Origin: Ptiloglossa arizonensis | Lineage: Eukaryota; Arthropoda; Insecta; Hymenoptera; Colletidae | Reading direction: 5' to 3' | Assembly (NCBI RefSeq): GCF_051014685.1 | Contig: NC_135053.1 | Span: forward strand, 1,736,001 to 1,800,000 | Length of the DNA stretch: 64,000 bases | Part shown: positions 25,400 through 38,848 of the stretch, piece by piece | Numbering within the stretch: the stretch's first letter is position 1 | How the letters are laid out: every line of letters starts with the position of its first letter | Notes under the pieces: model-generated | The model's database searches: none | Told to the model about the DNA's origin: nothing | Seen by the model: the letters and a program-made list of their open reading frames with translations, nothing else | Program-made: the position numbers and the translations under genes

Positions 25400-26689
25400 T
25401 TTTTATGTTGGTCGGCATGGACCACGTAAACTGTCCGTTTTAGCCTCGGTAGGTTTGGTAGACCTTCGGACTTATCCAGATGCGAGCGATACGAGTGTTT
25501 GCGATGGGTGAGTTCCATCATAGAACGGTCGTATAATCTAGACCTAGACCAAAGGAATTCTATATATATATATATATATTGAATTCTTTCGTCGAAAAAA
25601 AAAGCGTCGATAGTGCTCGAACTGGGTGATACGTGATCTTACACCGTGCTTCTCATCTCTCCCCGTATATTCGGATCCGAACTCAATTGACCGCTCAAGG
25701 CCACTTACTTGAAGGCTTTCGACTGTGAATCACGCCAGACGCAACTCCTACCTACACGCTACGCGAGTTTACCTTCCTGTTAAGAGACAGGGGACGTGTT
25801 TGTACAGTTACACATACAACTTTCTAGAACGAAACAGAACCAATTAAAACGTTACGATCGAGGATAATCCCGGCGATAACCTTCACGGGACTCTTGATTT
25901 TTACGCTATTATGAACCTTGACGCAAGATCCTCCGGTAAGAAGACCGCGAAAAGAAGAAAGACCGGTAGTTGGGGACAGTCGAGTGAAAAACAGTGAAAC
26001 ACGATCGTGAGTTCAAGAGCGATCGACGATGCAACTTGTTTAATTGATACGAGATTGGATACGAGATTTTTCGGCCTCCAAGACGCACGCAGTGTCCTCG
26101 TAAGAAAAATATAATTTCTGATACGATTTCCTACTCCTCTCGGTTAAACGACCATAATAGCTACTGTCGGTCGTAAGATAGAAAAGAAGTGCAGGAATAA
26201 GCGCGGGCTTGGCGAACGACCGGCTGCGAGCAACGATTCGTCGAAATACCCCTGGATCCGTCGTCGTTCCGCATGTGAATTAAGGTCATCCTAGGGGGAC
26301 TTGGCCGTTAATTTCCTTCTTCTCTCTCGACCAACGGTACCGCCGTGGCGCCTAGCGTCCCACACAAGCTCACGCATCGGTGCACGTGCACATGTGTGAC
26401 CTCGTTGGACGCGCTGCACTACCCGACGCCGTGTACTTTGCGTTTGCGTTCCGTAAACGGGGATGAGGATGGTTTATTGATCGGTCGAGGAGGAAACGAT
26501 TCTGCGTCCCGCGCATCGCGATCGCGAAACCCATCAGAAAGGGGTGTGAGGTGTCCATCGACGCCGAGAAAACCCCGCTTTCCTTTGTCATTTTCGCCTT
26601 TTTCTCTTCCACGAGCCGACCAACCTCTCGGAGGCCCCGATCGTTTCAAACGATCGCGTGTCGATGACGTGGAAACGACACAGTGATAA

Positions 26690-26690
<1 letters not shown>
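25400..26690. promoter_or_regulatory. CpG-rich island, possible distal promoter or first exon
   Basis: This is one of the most G+C- and CpG-rich stretches outside the gene. A GTAAG-type donor-like string (CCTCGTAAGA) sits at about 26095, and 5' UTR-like composition precedes it. Overlapping short frames on both strands at 26345-26686 have no domain. The next downstream coding exon on + is about 14 kb away, a common first-intron length in insects. Assigning it as that gene's promoter or first exon is inference only; no TATA or initiator stands out. Confidence 0.25.
25560..25580. repeat. (TA)n run inside GAATTC inverted flanks
   Basis: A TA repeat of about 20 bases is bounded by GAATTC on each side (25555 and 25582 areas), so the whole can fold as a hairpin. 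Confidence 0.8.

Positions 26691-26692
<2 letters not shown>

Positions 26693-26765
<73 letters not shown>
26693..26765 (+). repeat. (CT)n microsatellite
   Basis: About 73 bases of pure TC/CT repeat, followed by a slightly broken pyrimidine run. It closes the CpG-rich island at 25.4-26.7 kb. Open frames through it are low-complexity artefacts. Confidence 0.97.
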
Positions 26766-26771
<6 letters not shown>

Positions 26772-29700
26772 GTCATTCTCTGTCTTGACGTTAAGACGCG
26801 TCGGGGAACCTTTCTTCTAACCGTAGAACGAAAGAGAAATATGCTGAATTATGGGGTCGGTTTTATTACGGGTCGGAAGGAGAAAGGAGTTAACGGAGGT
26901 ACAGTCTCTCCTCGGGGACGAATTATTTTGTACGAAGTAAACAAAAATTCAGACACAGTGTACACAGTGTGTATCTCGTAACACCGTGGGACCCATTTCA
27001 ACGGTGGATCGCAAAGACGATGAAAATAGTTCGTGTAAACACGTGTCCTAGTTGAACCAACTTCTGACTATTTTTCTACTCCGGTAATATTCTTAATTTT
27101 CAACCGAGCCGAAGAAGTGATCCTACTGAAATGTATGCAACGACTGAAATGTTTCACTTCGAGTAATTCTTATAAAGCTAAACAGATGCGCGTTTACCTA
27201 AATTACCTATGATCGAAGCCTAAAAATGGCGGCAATTTGGAAAGGAGGTCGAATTGGATACACGTTTGTACGAATTTCTTTCATTGTTTTTGTATTCCCA
27301 CCGCTGAGATTCAAGTCTGAATATTCAGTCCCAATTTTAAAAGTTATTTCCACGCCACGGTATTTAAAATACATTAGTCGATACAATGTCAACTCGTCGG
27401 GAAAGATCTACTTGTTTGTACCGTATTAAAATATACTCGTACATGCGTATTTTACGCGTATTTTGTATATATAAAATATATTTTGAAATGAATGCAGTTA
27501 AAAATATTGTTACAAAATTTAACTTCAAGTATACACAACGAGCGACTTTCACGCTAAACGTAAAACTAAAGATAAAATTAACAGGCGCTAAACGAAAGTT
27601 TATTTTCGGAGAATACACATATTTAAGCTCACGTGTGTTATTAATGTGCGGATTTATGCGGATAGTTTCTCTTGAATCTCGATTGAGGACAATTCGAGAA
27701 TTTTCTTCCTTCATTTAGCGAAACATACGTATAAATTATTTTTTTCGATGAAAATAATTTTGACTAACATTGATAAAATTAACCATAAAATAATCGTATT
27801 TGTCGTAACCGTGATCATACCGAATGAAATATTACTCGATATTTGCATACTCGTCGGATGTTAAATGTGATATTAAATTTCAAGAAACTTTGTACTTCAA
27901 TGGTCCTAGGAGAGACGCAGATTAAATCACGTTATTGAGAGCAGTTCGTGGAAACTGCGCGGTCGACATAGTATTAAAAACTAAATCCGCATCTATGTGT
28001 CTCTGTCTTTAAAAAGATCAAATGCTAAGAGGAGACAGCGAAAGGATCAGGTGAAAGTAATTTTTCTGGCAGTTTTTACTTCGACGATGCAGAAGTCGGT
28101 TAAATTAAACTGATCGGATCGAATTGAATTTCGTCAAAGAAGATAGAACAGAATGAAGTTTCATCGAGCCGTGGTGCGGGTGGAGTCTGGATTAGATCCA
28201 AGTTAGGTCTGATTAAACGGAACTTGATGAAATACACAGTCGCGAAGGAATTTCTTGCTGCAGTGAATACTGCTTTGAATATTTATTTAGAACGGTTACT
28301 TCCATGTTACAATATACAAAATACAGAATTCAATGTGCCGAAATGAATGGTTCTCCTCGAGCTATTTCTATTTAATCGTGCAAAATGTCGTAACATTACA
28401 AAATACGTTTACTGCTGTGCAAACCCCACGCAACCAATACGAAGACGAAGAAATAGTTTTATTTATATACAAATTCTATTCCAACATTTCTTTCAACAAT
28501 CAAAGACTTTTGATTACATTATTATTGATTTCGCTGTACCTCTGCATTTTACGCATCGTTTCTAGCTCTATTCCGCCAGATATGAACATTTCGAGAAAAG
28601 AAAAAAAATATTCGCTATTGCGAAAGCATCTTAACGAAGAATGGGTCGTCTTACCACTTTCAAGTATTCTTCCGCGTTTGAAAAGTTTTCATTCAGCCTG
28701 GACACACAAGTGCGCGTGCAAACGTCTTGAATTACACTTACAAAGACACATAATTTTTGCGCGGTACTTGTCGGGACTCTACTTTGTCGGAAGATAATTG
28801 GAGGCAACGTGGGAGATGTAATTTTTCAACATTCGCAACGAGAAGTAGCGTATTCGAGAAGTAGGATGGAGCACAATTCAATCAGTTTATACGCCTCGGT
28901 GATCTACATATTTCAATAACAAGTAACTGTTCAATATTTCATTCGATGAGAGGAATAAAACATCTTTGATGAGAACGTACAACAAGGTTGTCACAATGCT
29001 TAATTGTATAACAATATATAGAGCGTTTCGAACTATTTAACCGTTCAACGAGAGACTCGTGTAATTCAGAGTTGAGCGAAAGTAATTTACTTCTCATAAT
29101 TGTTGATAAAGTATATTAAGAATGATATTTCATCTTTTAATGTATAACGTGCTTTGAGTCGTGGTAGACTCGTCAAGTAAATAAAATTTACTTACGGTCG
29201 AGTAATTGTCTTGCAACGTGCTTCGGAAATGATGCATTTTTACTACTAAATTTTAACAAAAAGATAAGAGCGAATGTACGAAATTAAATATTAACTGCCT
29301 ATCCAGTTTTCTGAAAATATTGGAATTGAAATGTTTGCAAAATAATTACTACTAGAAACAGTTGACTTAACATATAGTATTGCGAAAACAGCTACACTAT
29401 GTGAAATTATTGAAAAAATTTAACTTCTAACGACACCGACTGTTTTCCTTTAGCACGTGTTTACGATTTTTCATAAAATAATATCGAAGTACTTACAGGT
29501 ATTTTACTTCTACTTTAACGATTAATTAAAATCGAAAGATCGATAACGCCATTAAGCAGTCTGTGGAAAGTGTTTAAATATAACACCTTCCTTGCTGTAG
29601 CTCGTCGTAACACAAATTTTGCAAGACACGCAATTTACACACAGATAGTAGATATTGATAATCAGTATTTCATATTTTATCGTAGTAACTAAATGGTATA

Positions 29701-30590
29701 CTCGCGAGTTTAATTAAAATGTAATAGATACACAGATTATATTGGTAGTGAGTTTTATTGGCTTTGTCTCAAATCCCATCGGAACGACATAAAATATCAC
29801 TAGTACTATTTATAATATAATATTTCACTTAAATAAAACCATTAGATACTCTATCCGAAACTTGAATTAAACTGTACTCTCTATATACATTAAATTGGTA
29901 ACAATATTACAATTTATTCGTTACATTTTATCAGAGAAATGGAAAATGTTGTTTTATATTGATACTAAATTATTTAAATTTACATATTAAATAATATATT
30001 TGAAATTTTAATCAGATACTAATTAGTCAAATTTATCTGTCTACTTCGTCAAAGAGATTCGAAATACTGCATAATAATGATAAGTATTAAAAAATACGAG
30101 ACTATAATTTTCATTATACTTGTGAGAAAAATATGAGTTTATAGCTTCTCAGAAGTGCCGAAAAAAAAAAACATTTTCTAATCCAATCTATATAGCGTTA
30201 ATTTGTAATTACACCATTAAACAATCCACTAGAAAATTTTAATTAAAGTGCCGACTCGTTAAAAATTCCTTTCATAATTAAATTCGCCAAGATGAGATTT
30301 AATATCAGGATATTACTGAATTACGACCTATAGACAACATTGTCGTCGTTTTCTCTCTATTATTTTCTATATTTTATTTCACTTTTATACTACTTTCTTT
30401 CGCGACCGACAAATTTCTCTGTCTAATAAAGGTACATTATTTTTATTATTGGATAATTAAATAACATGGAATTCGTAACCAGTCGGTGCAATCAGAGTTG
30501 CCTTTAAAGATTCATATCTGCTCCCGTATCGTTCATCGAAGAGAATAGGCGATCGTTGTTTACGATAGACAATAAAGGATGGAAGATAAA
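26766..30590. other. Non-coding stretch
   Basis: No supported gene. The longest frame is 154 codons at 28333-28797 (+), in AT-rich sequence with no domain and another open frame overlapping it. Frames of about 110 codons on both strands at 27364-27718 overlap each other. Confidence 0.45.
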
Positions 30591-31000
30591 AATTTTATCT
30601 GCAAGTACTCCCGTCTAGCATCGCGTAGGGTGAGCCTACCCTTTCGTATCGGAGCTCGACCTACATTTGGTTACACCAGCAGTAAATATAAACCCAGTGC
30701 ACTGTGCTCGAGCACAGTTCCCTGGTAACTCGCGATAGAAAAAGTTTCCAGTAAGACAATCGACTCGAATGACACAAAGGGAGAACATACGCGCGTACAC
30801 GGAACCGGAAGGAAGCTTATAGCTTCGCTTTTCGTTCGGGTACGCGGTTCCTACGATGACAGGGGACCATTGTTGAGTTCATTTCGAGAGGGTCGTTAAT
30901 TTCCGAAACTGGAGAACAGCTTTCACCTTGTCTCACCGAAGTCAAGTGAGACTTAAAAGATCGGAGGTACGTTAAACAAACAGCTATGTCAATTGTAACG
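30590..31000. promoter_or_regulatory. G+C-richer island with 18-bp palindrome
   Basis: A local rise in G+C between AT-rich flanks. It includes the perfect palindrome at 30701-30718 and inverted GGAACCG/CGGTTCC around 30801-30851 enclosing a GAAGC-TTATA-GCTTC hairpin. There is no long frame. Cis-regulatory DNA is a reasonable guess only. Confidence 0.3.
30701..30718. repeat. Perfect 18-bp palindrome
   Basis: ACTGTGCTCGAGCACAGT reads the same on both strands; the match stops at both outer bases. Confidence 0.85.
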
Positions 31001-33060
31001 AGTCAATTTATCACGAGCATTTTCTTTTAAAGAAGATAATCGAAATTTAACGATCGAAAGACTTTCTAAAAGAAAGCTCTCAATACCGACCAGACTGTTT
31101 TGCTTCGACGAGTGAACGATTAATTGTAGCAAGTGATCGCAAAGAATTGACAAATTATACTTTCAGAAAAATACAAGGTTACAAATGGAGACCGTATCAG
31201 ATCGTTTTCATCTTTGGAAGTGGGAAAGTTATTCTCTGTTTTCGATGTTTCTTAATTTCGAAATTGTGTAGCGTAGGATTCTATAGGGATGTAAACAAGA
31301 GATAGAATCCATTGATTTAGAGAATACGAAGGATGATTTAGAATTTCTCGATGATTGTTTCGAAGTGAAGCTAGCCGTAAATTGTTACAATTGAAGCAAA
31401 ATCAATCGACCGTTCAAGCTCACCGAAAGCTACCCCTATCGTACCGTACCATTTCGTTATTCAATCATTCTGTCTCTTATATTTAGTTTTATTCGAGGAG
31501 ATGTCGAAACGTTCCAGAATCACATAACAAGGATTTCACGCACCGTTTGCTTGTTTTCCATTACGGAATGAAATTACTATTATTTACGTTTACACGATTT
31601 ATTCAAATTCGTTTTGTAAACCCTTCGAGCTAATGGACGCGAGTACATTTTGTCTTTGAAATAACTTCTAAAGGAAAATTTCTCAAAGTACTTATTCTGT
31701 AAACATCTTATCGTAATATAATACTTTGATACGTACAATATTCGTACAAATCTGTTCATATTGAAAAAGTACTGTTACTACATTATGCGAGTGTATCGTT
31801 GAATTTACGAATAAAATGAAATTATAAAAAAATAATACCAGAAAACTTGACACCAAACAAATGACACGACTACGTACGGTTAGAATAAGAAGAAAGTCTC
31901 GTACTTCGTTAATAATCTGAGAACGATCATCCAGCTTTATTTAAATGAAATCTTAATTGCTTTTAAGAAGAGAAATCTATAAAGTTCTCTCGGTCTTCGG
32001 ATGGTAAATGTATCTGACCAAAAGGAGCTTATACGCCTTCGATAAAATTATTAAGATTATACGAGTCGGTACCGAGATAAGGTATGAATATGCAATTTTC
32101 GTGTAATTCGTTCTGTTACGACAAAAGTAGGTTGAATAACTTGGAACGAGGACAGGGGAGCAAATTAAACAGTTCGTTTCATCGTGTTATTTGAAAATCA
32201 AAATTAGCGAATCAATCTAATGACGTACTCGTTAATACCGATACGATTCAATCAACGCAGTAAGTGGAACATTATCAAAGATTTCGAACCACTTAATTTA
32301 GAAATATCGTGTATTTAAGAAAGAGACAAATTATTTTTAATATTTTCAGAAATTAAAAGCACGTATGTATACGAATATCACGTTTGAGCTAATTCATCAA
32401 GCTTTAGAGTCTACGTATTCGATCGATCGATTACCCTCTAGTAGGGTTGTCTGGGTAACCGAAAAACCCGGTTAGGGTTGGGTACTTTCATCGAGATCGA
32501 GTTTTTTTATCGCATAACTAAACTTCGAAAGGGTTTTATTTGGTTAGATACAGCGTTTAAATTTTCGAGCTTCGAAGTATTTATACGGGTAATCCGCATA
32601 CTATCCTTATAAACGGCTGAATAAGCCGATATAAATATTAACAGCCGATTACTAGGTCAACAACGTTTATTTTTCGGAAACTTTATGAAAACGAAGCTAA
32701 TTTCAACATCTGTTGACTCTAGTCGAACCAAGTACATATGTACTTGATATTAATATTTTCGACCTACATACGTAGATACTCTTCAAGGTATGAATATAAC
32801 ACTGATGTACACTGTAAGAAAAAATGGTTATTAATTTTTTGCGAGAAAGATACTTTTACATACTTAACGCGTTATAAAATAAAAATGTATCGTAATATCG
32901 TAAAAATGAATTTACTATAGAAAGTCGTGTGTACAGAACCGACAATGTTATAAAATTAAATTTGTAATTTTTAGTTACAAAGTTGCACAAATGAATTTTC
33001 CTGTTAGAACCTATTAATATAGATATGCACAACGACGCGGTGTAAATAAATTGTAACATA

Positions 33061-33112
33061 CTAGGTTGTTCGATAAGTTTTGTCGTTCGATAAAACTTAT
33101 CGAACAACTTAT
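33061..33112. mobile_element. 52-bp palindromic mariner-type MITE
   Basis: TA, then CTAGGTTGTTCGATAAG... to ...CTTATCGAACAACTTAT, then TA. The two arms pair over about 20 bases around a GTCGTTCGAT centre. It is essentially two terminal repeats joined with no interior. The ends match the elements at 57967, 19822 and 62818. Confidence 0.85.
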
Positions 33113-34666
33113 TACATTCCCTGCTGCCTATAAATAGAGGAAATTATTTAATCTATTAACGATACGTCGCGACAAGAATATTAAATTAATTTCTCGAATC
33201 AATTATTTTGATGCCATTGGTAATTTTGCCAGTTTATTCGGATGGGGACAGGGAAAATGGGGCGTATCTCCTCGAGGCATGTGTCAGCGCGAAACGTAGT
33301 TCGCAAGAATCCTGGCTTACGGGGGTATAACATCTCGAGACAGCCTCGAGAAAACCATTGTCGATCCTCCATTAGAGGAACGACAACACCAGGGGACACA
33401 TTTCTCTGCACGAGAAACGGGGACACATTTTTCTTGCTTCGTAAGCGGAATCTCTTCAAAGCAAAAGGAAATGTCATTCTCTGGCGTAACAAATGCATTT
33501 AAAGAAAGTTATTGCCTCTCAAGCGCCGTGGTTGACGAGACTCAAAAATCGTGGAATAGTGGATAGTTAGAAACGAGAGCAACGATTTCTTCTTATTCCT
33601 AGAACAAGTGTAGCGTGGTATGCTTTCGTGGAGAAATTTAACGAGTACTGCCAAATTTTCGTAGAGACGAAAGCTCTCCACCAAGTAAGGGAACATTAAC
33701 CGCGTAAAAGGAATGAGCATCGAAGGGTCGAAAGTTGAAAGCATTCGACCAAGTATTAGTTACTAGACGTTCTTGTACGACATGGTTGCGTCCAAGGATG
33801 CAGTTACGCTCCAACGAGGTAAAAATGTGAAAATACCGGAACGATCGATGAACACTGTCATTACGTCGTTATCCTATTCGAGAAATGGAAGGTAGACGGT
33901 GCTCCTGTTACGGAAAAATTATTAACTTTAATTGCATGTTTTTTAACGTATCGGTAGCTCGTATTGATTTTATCACGATAATAAGCAAATCGTGACAAAT
34001 GTCAATGTTCGTAAATGCAAACAGAAGCGGTAATATTTGTGCGTTTCCTCGAGAACGATATCTTGCGCGAAAAATGTATTTATTAGGTATTTCGAGATAA
34101 AAAATACTTTCTTGTCATCTGTCTTTGCGTTACTCTGTGTGTAAGATTAGTCGTTTAAGACCGGTAGTTAAAATATTTTCGAAATTGTTAATTATATCGA
34201 AAAAGATTTTGAAAAAGATTTCGATAGGATTCGGATTTTTATAAGTGGACGTGTAGCGAACGTACAACGCTCAAGTTTGTTTTTTTTTTTAATGGTATCG
34301 TATCCCGTGTTAACACATCGTTCGATTCTATGCAAAGAAAACATTACTTCGGGAGATATTTTAATTAAAATATTTGTAGAGCGATACTCGTACAATTGCA
34401 GCTTTTTTTTAATTACACCTGGTATTTTTCGTGGTTAACCTCTTCATCATTTTGTACGATAGCTACAATTGGTTACACGAGTAGTACTTTGCAAATTTTC
34501 GATATAAATAATTTAACAGTTAAACGAATAAATTTGACCTTTCATTTACACAAATTTTGATCGTGTCGGACAATATCCGCCTCAAAATCATTCAATCTTT
34601 AGCCGAAGTCTTTTTTTATACAATTAACAGTTTCGAAAGTATTTTAATTCCCAGTCTTAAATGATT

Positions 34667-34675
34667 CACCCTGTA
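34667..34675 (-). mobile_element. Isolated CACCCTG-TA end
   Basis: CACCCTG then TA, as in the right ends of the CAGGGTG family. The partner end is not identified. Tentative. Confidence 0.25.
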
Positions 34676-36587
34676 TATTGAAGTCAGAAACGCATAGAGC
34701 GCGTACTTACAGAGAACATACGAAAGTACTTCTTCCCTCTTTGATTTTGATGAAACTTCGTAGGCTACTAGAGTGAGTAAAGAAGAGATAAATTCTTCTT
34801 TTAGCTGCACTAAGTCAACACTATGAGGTGAAACTACCTTTGAATATTGCATCCTTAACCCATTCGAATCATTTGATGAGCTGTGGCTCGTCATGCCACT
34901 ACGAGCCTTTAAAATCACATAACGATCACAAATTTCAATGTTGTACTCGTTTATAAGCTTGTAAAATTGCATGTAAAATTTTAATGCAAAATTTGTACGA
35001 TTTTTTAAAAGTCTGAGCGTACTTTTGATATCCTTGCAAAGATCATTTGAACACGATGCGAATGGGTTAACGTTATCTTCAAATCTTCAAATCTATTGTA
35101 TATACAAAATAGTTTTTTTTAACAAATTCTATGTATATAATAGATCAGCGAACAAAAAATTAATAAAAGAGTTAAAGAATCACTCGTTCGCGTTACGCAT
35201 GTTTATAGTCTAAAGGAAATCTTTCCAATTAATCGTTTTATGTTTTTAATCGTCAATATGTACACAATACAGTGTGAAGGAACAAAGACGATAAAAACGA
35301 TTTGTTGAGTTTTTTTAATTAATTTATTTTAGTACTAGTGTCATTATTAATTCAAATTAAGATCTGTAAAGAATTTGTTCGAAAAACTTTCTCGTATCTC
35401 CGATAGATTTTAAGCAGCATTAGAGCATGAAACTACTCTCGAAAGTTTCACCCTTTAAACTTTAGTTATCGCAGTTAAAATAAAGTACGTGTCTCTTAAT
35501 TCTGATCACTTTGAAAGTCTGGAAAGTTTCGTCAAAAACTAGGAGGGGGAGTACACTTCGCGAATGTTCCTCGTTTAATCCTTTCTGTGCTATTTAGATA
35601 GGTTTACAATCGGTTGGTACGGCTTGTGCGTTAACCGCCTATAGACGTTCGGAGGCTATACTCGATAAATGCAACTACAGGATCTCGCATACGATGCGCG
35701 TTAAGTGTTCACATTTCAACATTTCGAGTGTTAAACACAACAGTTGCATCGATAAGTCTTAGACAACTCGATGAAATGCTCTCTTATTATATTTTTAGCG
35801 TACCGTGATGTCCACATTGTTAAATCGAAACGCGATAAAAGTATAATGTAACAATACTAACGATAAGGAAAACTTTTTTCGAAATATTGAACTAAACGCG
35901 TACTATTATCGCAAATAGATTGCTGCATAACATATCGTTCCGTGGAGAGATCTAGAATTTAATTTTTCAAAGATTGTTCCAAGTGTTGGATTGAAATTCC
36001 ATTTTTCCGGTATTAAAGCTGCGAAGTAATAAAGTTGTTGTAGACGGCGGCCATTGTGCGTTATGAGACTTAGAAGGGGACTCGTCGATGGCCTGGATAG
36101 CACCGGGTTGAGGCAGTCTGATAGTATTCAAAAAGGGGGGATGACTAGCGATATAAGGTCTCGCGTCAAATATAAAGTAATACGAGTACTCGATACTTAT
36201 CGAAATTTTATTCACTTCGTGTGTCCTGAACATATCGTAAAGCTTCGCGGCACTTACATTTATCAAAAATAAATCCTGGATCTCGTTCGTTCGAAGTTTT
36301 TATCGCGCGTGGTACTATATAGCATGAAATTTCATCCAATGGAAGAAGTAAAGGGACTGTTCGAAAAAACGAAAACAGGTTTGCAAAGAGCAAAAGTACG
36401 GAACCGAAGTTCTTTAAACCGTGCCAAGCTTTTGTTCAATTCTTCTTAAACTTCTGCCGGTAAAACTTCTTAACGATTACTTCATCTCGGTACTTCTCGT
36501 AAAGCAAAGTACTGATTTGTTAGAAACTTTTACAGATAATGTCAACAGCTACTATCGAAAAGAATTTCTTTCTTATAATTTACTGTA

Positions 36588-36733
36588 CACGGTGTCCAAA
36601 AAAATTTTTAACAGATTTTTTAACGCGTTCATAAACAATAGAACAACACGTGTAGGAAATAATAATTGTAGTTTTGAAATGTATGTTTTTGCATTATTTC
36701 TCTAAAGTACTCAAAGACTTTTGGAATACTCTG
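36588..36733. mobile_element. Short TA-flanked CAGGGTG-like element, 146 bp
   Basis: The left end TA-CACGGTGTCCAAAAA and the right end TTTTGGAATACTCTG-TA are imperfect inverted repeats of the same pattern as the element at 57836. TA lies on both sides. The interior is AT-rich with no frame of its own. Confidence 0.45.
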
Positions 36734-38581
36734 TAGTTCATTTTTGTATCATCGACACGTGTACCCGTTTGCGTTAGAAAATTTAGGGTACACCAAGTAT
36801 GCTTCGACGTTTAATACCAATTGAGACTAAACGGAAATCTGGAAAAATGTTTCGAAAATTTCTCGAACATTGGTAGTCTCTCTTTTTTTGCATAAAATAT
36901 TAGATATGGAAATTGTACTGCGGCCCGGCTTTTAAATGTACCGTTTGCGTTCTTAAAAGCCATTGTAACGATATTAGCATGGAAAAGGACGTCATAAAGT
37001 CAATATTAAAAACGCTTCTCCAACCTTTTTCAACCCGATGTTCCGCAAAGTATTATAACCGATACATCAAGTTATTTCATTCACCTTCGTTTTACTTAAT
37101 TAGTTTATCGTAATTTCTTCAATAGGACAGTGGATGCTTCGGTAGATATACTTTCTACTCCAGAAAATTCTCGGAAACACAATTACACTTAATTCGGTTA
37201 CTTTTAAAAGTAGTATTCGCTTAAAGAGATTTTTGAACTTGATGTATTTTCTTTATATCTGTATAATAAAATGTTTTCGTAAAGAATACAATACATTTAG
37301 ACTATATTTTAAAGAATTTTTTATTTCTGACATATCGGAATGAAAATGTACTCACTACCTCTAGAAATTATATACCAGAACAGTACTATATTGCAGGTTA
37401 TATAATATTTACATTATTATTGTACTATGTTTTAGTACCAAAGTGGTTCTTAAACTCTAGGGTCGAAACGTTTAAACAACGATTTAAACTCTGTCGGTTA
37501 TTGATGTATTTCTTATAATTCTCTTCCAATTGATAATAGTTTAAGCATCAAGATAGAACATATTATACTTTATGCTTTATACAGCGGTTTCTTTAATTCG
37601 CAAAAAGTCAAATAACTTGTAAAATTGATGTTCACGCGTATAGTATCGCTTTGCACGTGTCCTTCTACCGCAGCTGCCTGTAGCGATCGTGTTAATTCGA
37701 AACTTTTTCCCGCGAAGTTTTTCCCATTTGTATTTGTCAGGCGAACGTCGCCTTGTAAATTACCCAGTATCCGGCACTCGGATCCGGGCGGAAGCTAAGA
37801 ACCATATTTCAAAGCTGGACTAATTCCAATTTCTAATTAAACAACGCAGATCAATTTAATCGGGGGACCTAGACACGTAGCTTACGACAAGTCACGTAAT
37901 ATAAGCGTAGAATAATGTATTAGGTTCGAATAATAAGTTTCTTCCAGATTTTCTACAAGAATGTCTATTCATATTAGATATAGTAAATATTATTTTTGAT
38001 TTTACAAACATAACATTCCACATCGTCGACTTTCCGAATGATTTTCTATTAAATATGTTTCGTGGAATTTTAAACGAATGAACATTCAAACGACCGGTAA
38101 ATAATTTTTTCATTAAAACTGATAGAATATATGTATGTCGAGGAAATATATTAATTCGTTAGATTAATAACAATGTGCAACTTTGTGACAAAAATTCACG
38201 ACCAACTTAAAAATGAACATAGTTTGAAAGATAGAAAGGCTAATGTTCGAGATTATCCATATTTCGTCAGGAGATAATGACAAACTTTTCCTAAACATAC
38301 TTTACTAGATACTAAAAAGGTTCACTGTAAATATTCGAATATGTCAAATAAGTTTTAATACAGATTTAGTGGCTGGTTTGTTCGATCATTGTAGGGTCCA
38401 AGGAGACTTCGTCTAGTGCATATAATTTTGGAATAATTGTAAAAATGTGCTTCTGTTACTCTCACGGAAAGGATGAAAGGTTCTATTATTGGAAGTAATT
38501 TCTACCCATGCATTAGCACCAACTAGTAGCAAGTGGTTGTAGCGCGATGAGGATATTATTATATAAAGGAGATTACATGTA

Positions 38582-38848
38582 CGGTAGAACCTCGATAATT
38601 GCAGGAAAATGGAGTTGATAATTCCAGCCAATATCGATGCAATGAGAAAATCCATTTACACAGTATATCTTTGCTATGATCACTACTGCAAGAAGCTATA
38701 AAGAATGTTCCTAGCTCTCGAGTATATTACCAGTTATATCCCTCTCTAACTTCTCTCTTTGCTAAGTAACCATCCTTATCACTTATCAATATAATGCAAT
38801 GAACGAGGTTCTCGTGCAATCGAGGTCCAATCTATCGAAGCTCTACTG
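38582..38848. mobile_element. Pogo/Tigger-like MITE, 267 bp
   Basis: The left end TA-CGGTAGAACCTCGATAATT and the right end ATCGAAGCTCTACTG-TA are inverted repeats of the CAGTAGAACCTCGATNAT type, known from pogo-like Tc1/mariner elements. A subterminal CGAGGT/ACCTCG motif is repeated. TA flanks both ends. No transposase frame. Non-autonomous. Confidence 0.7.

Noticed and set aside
28333..28797. 154-codon open frame on +
   Set aside because: AT-rich composition, no domain, signal or codon bias, another frame open over the same stretch, and no splice-site context that stands out.
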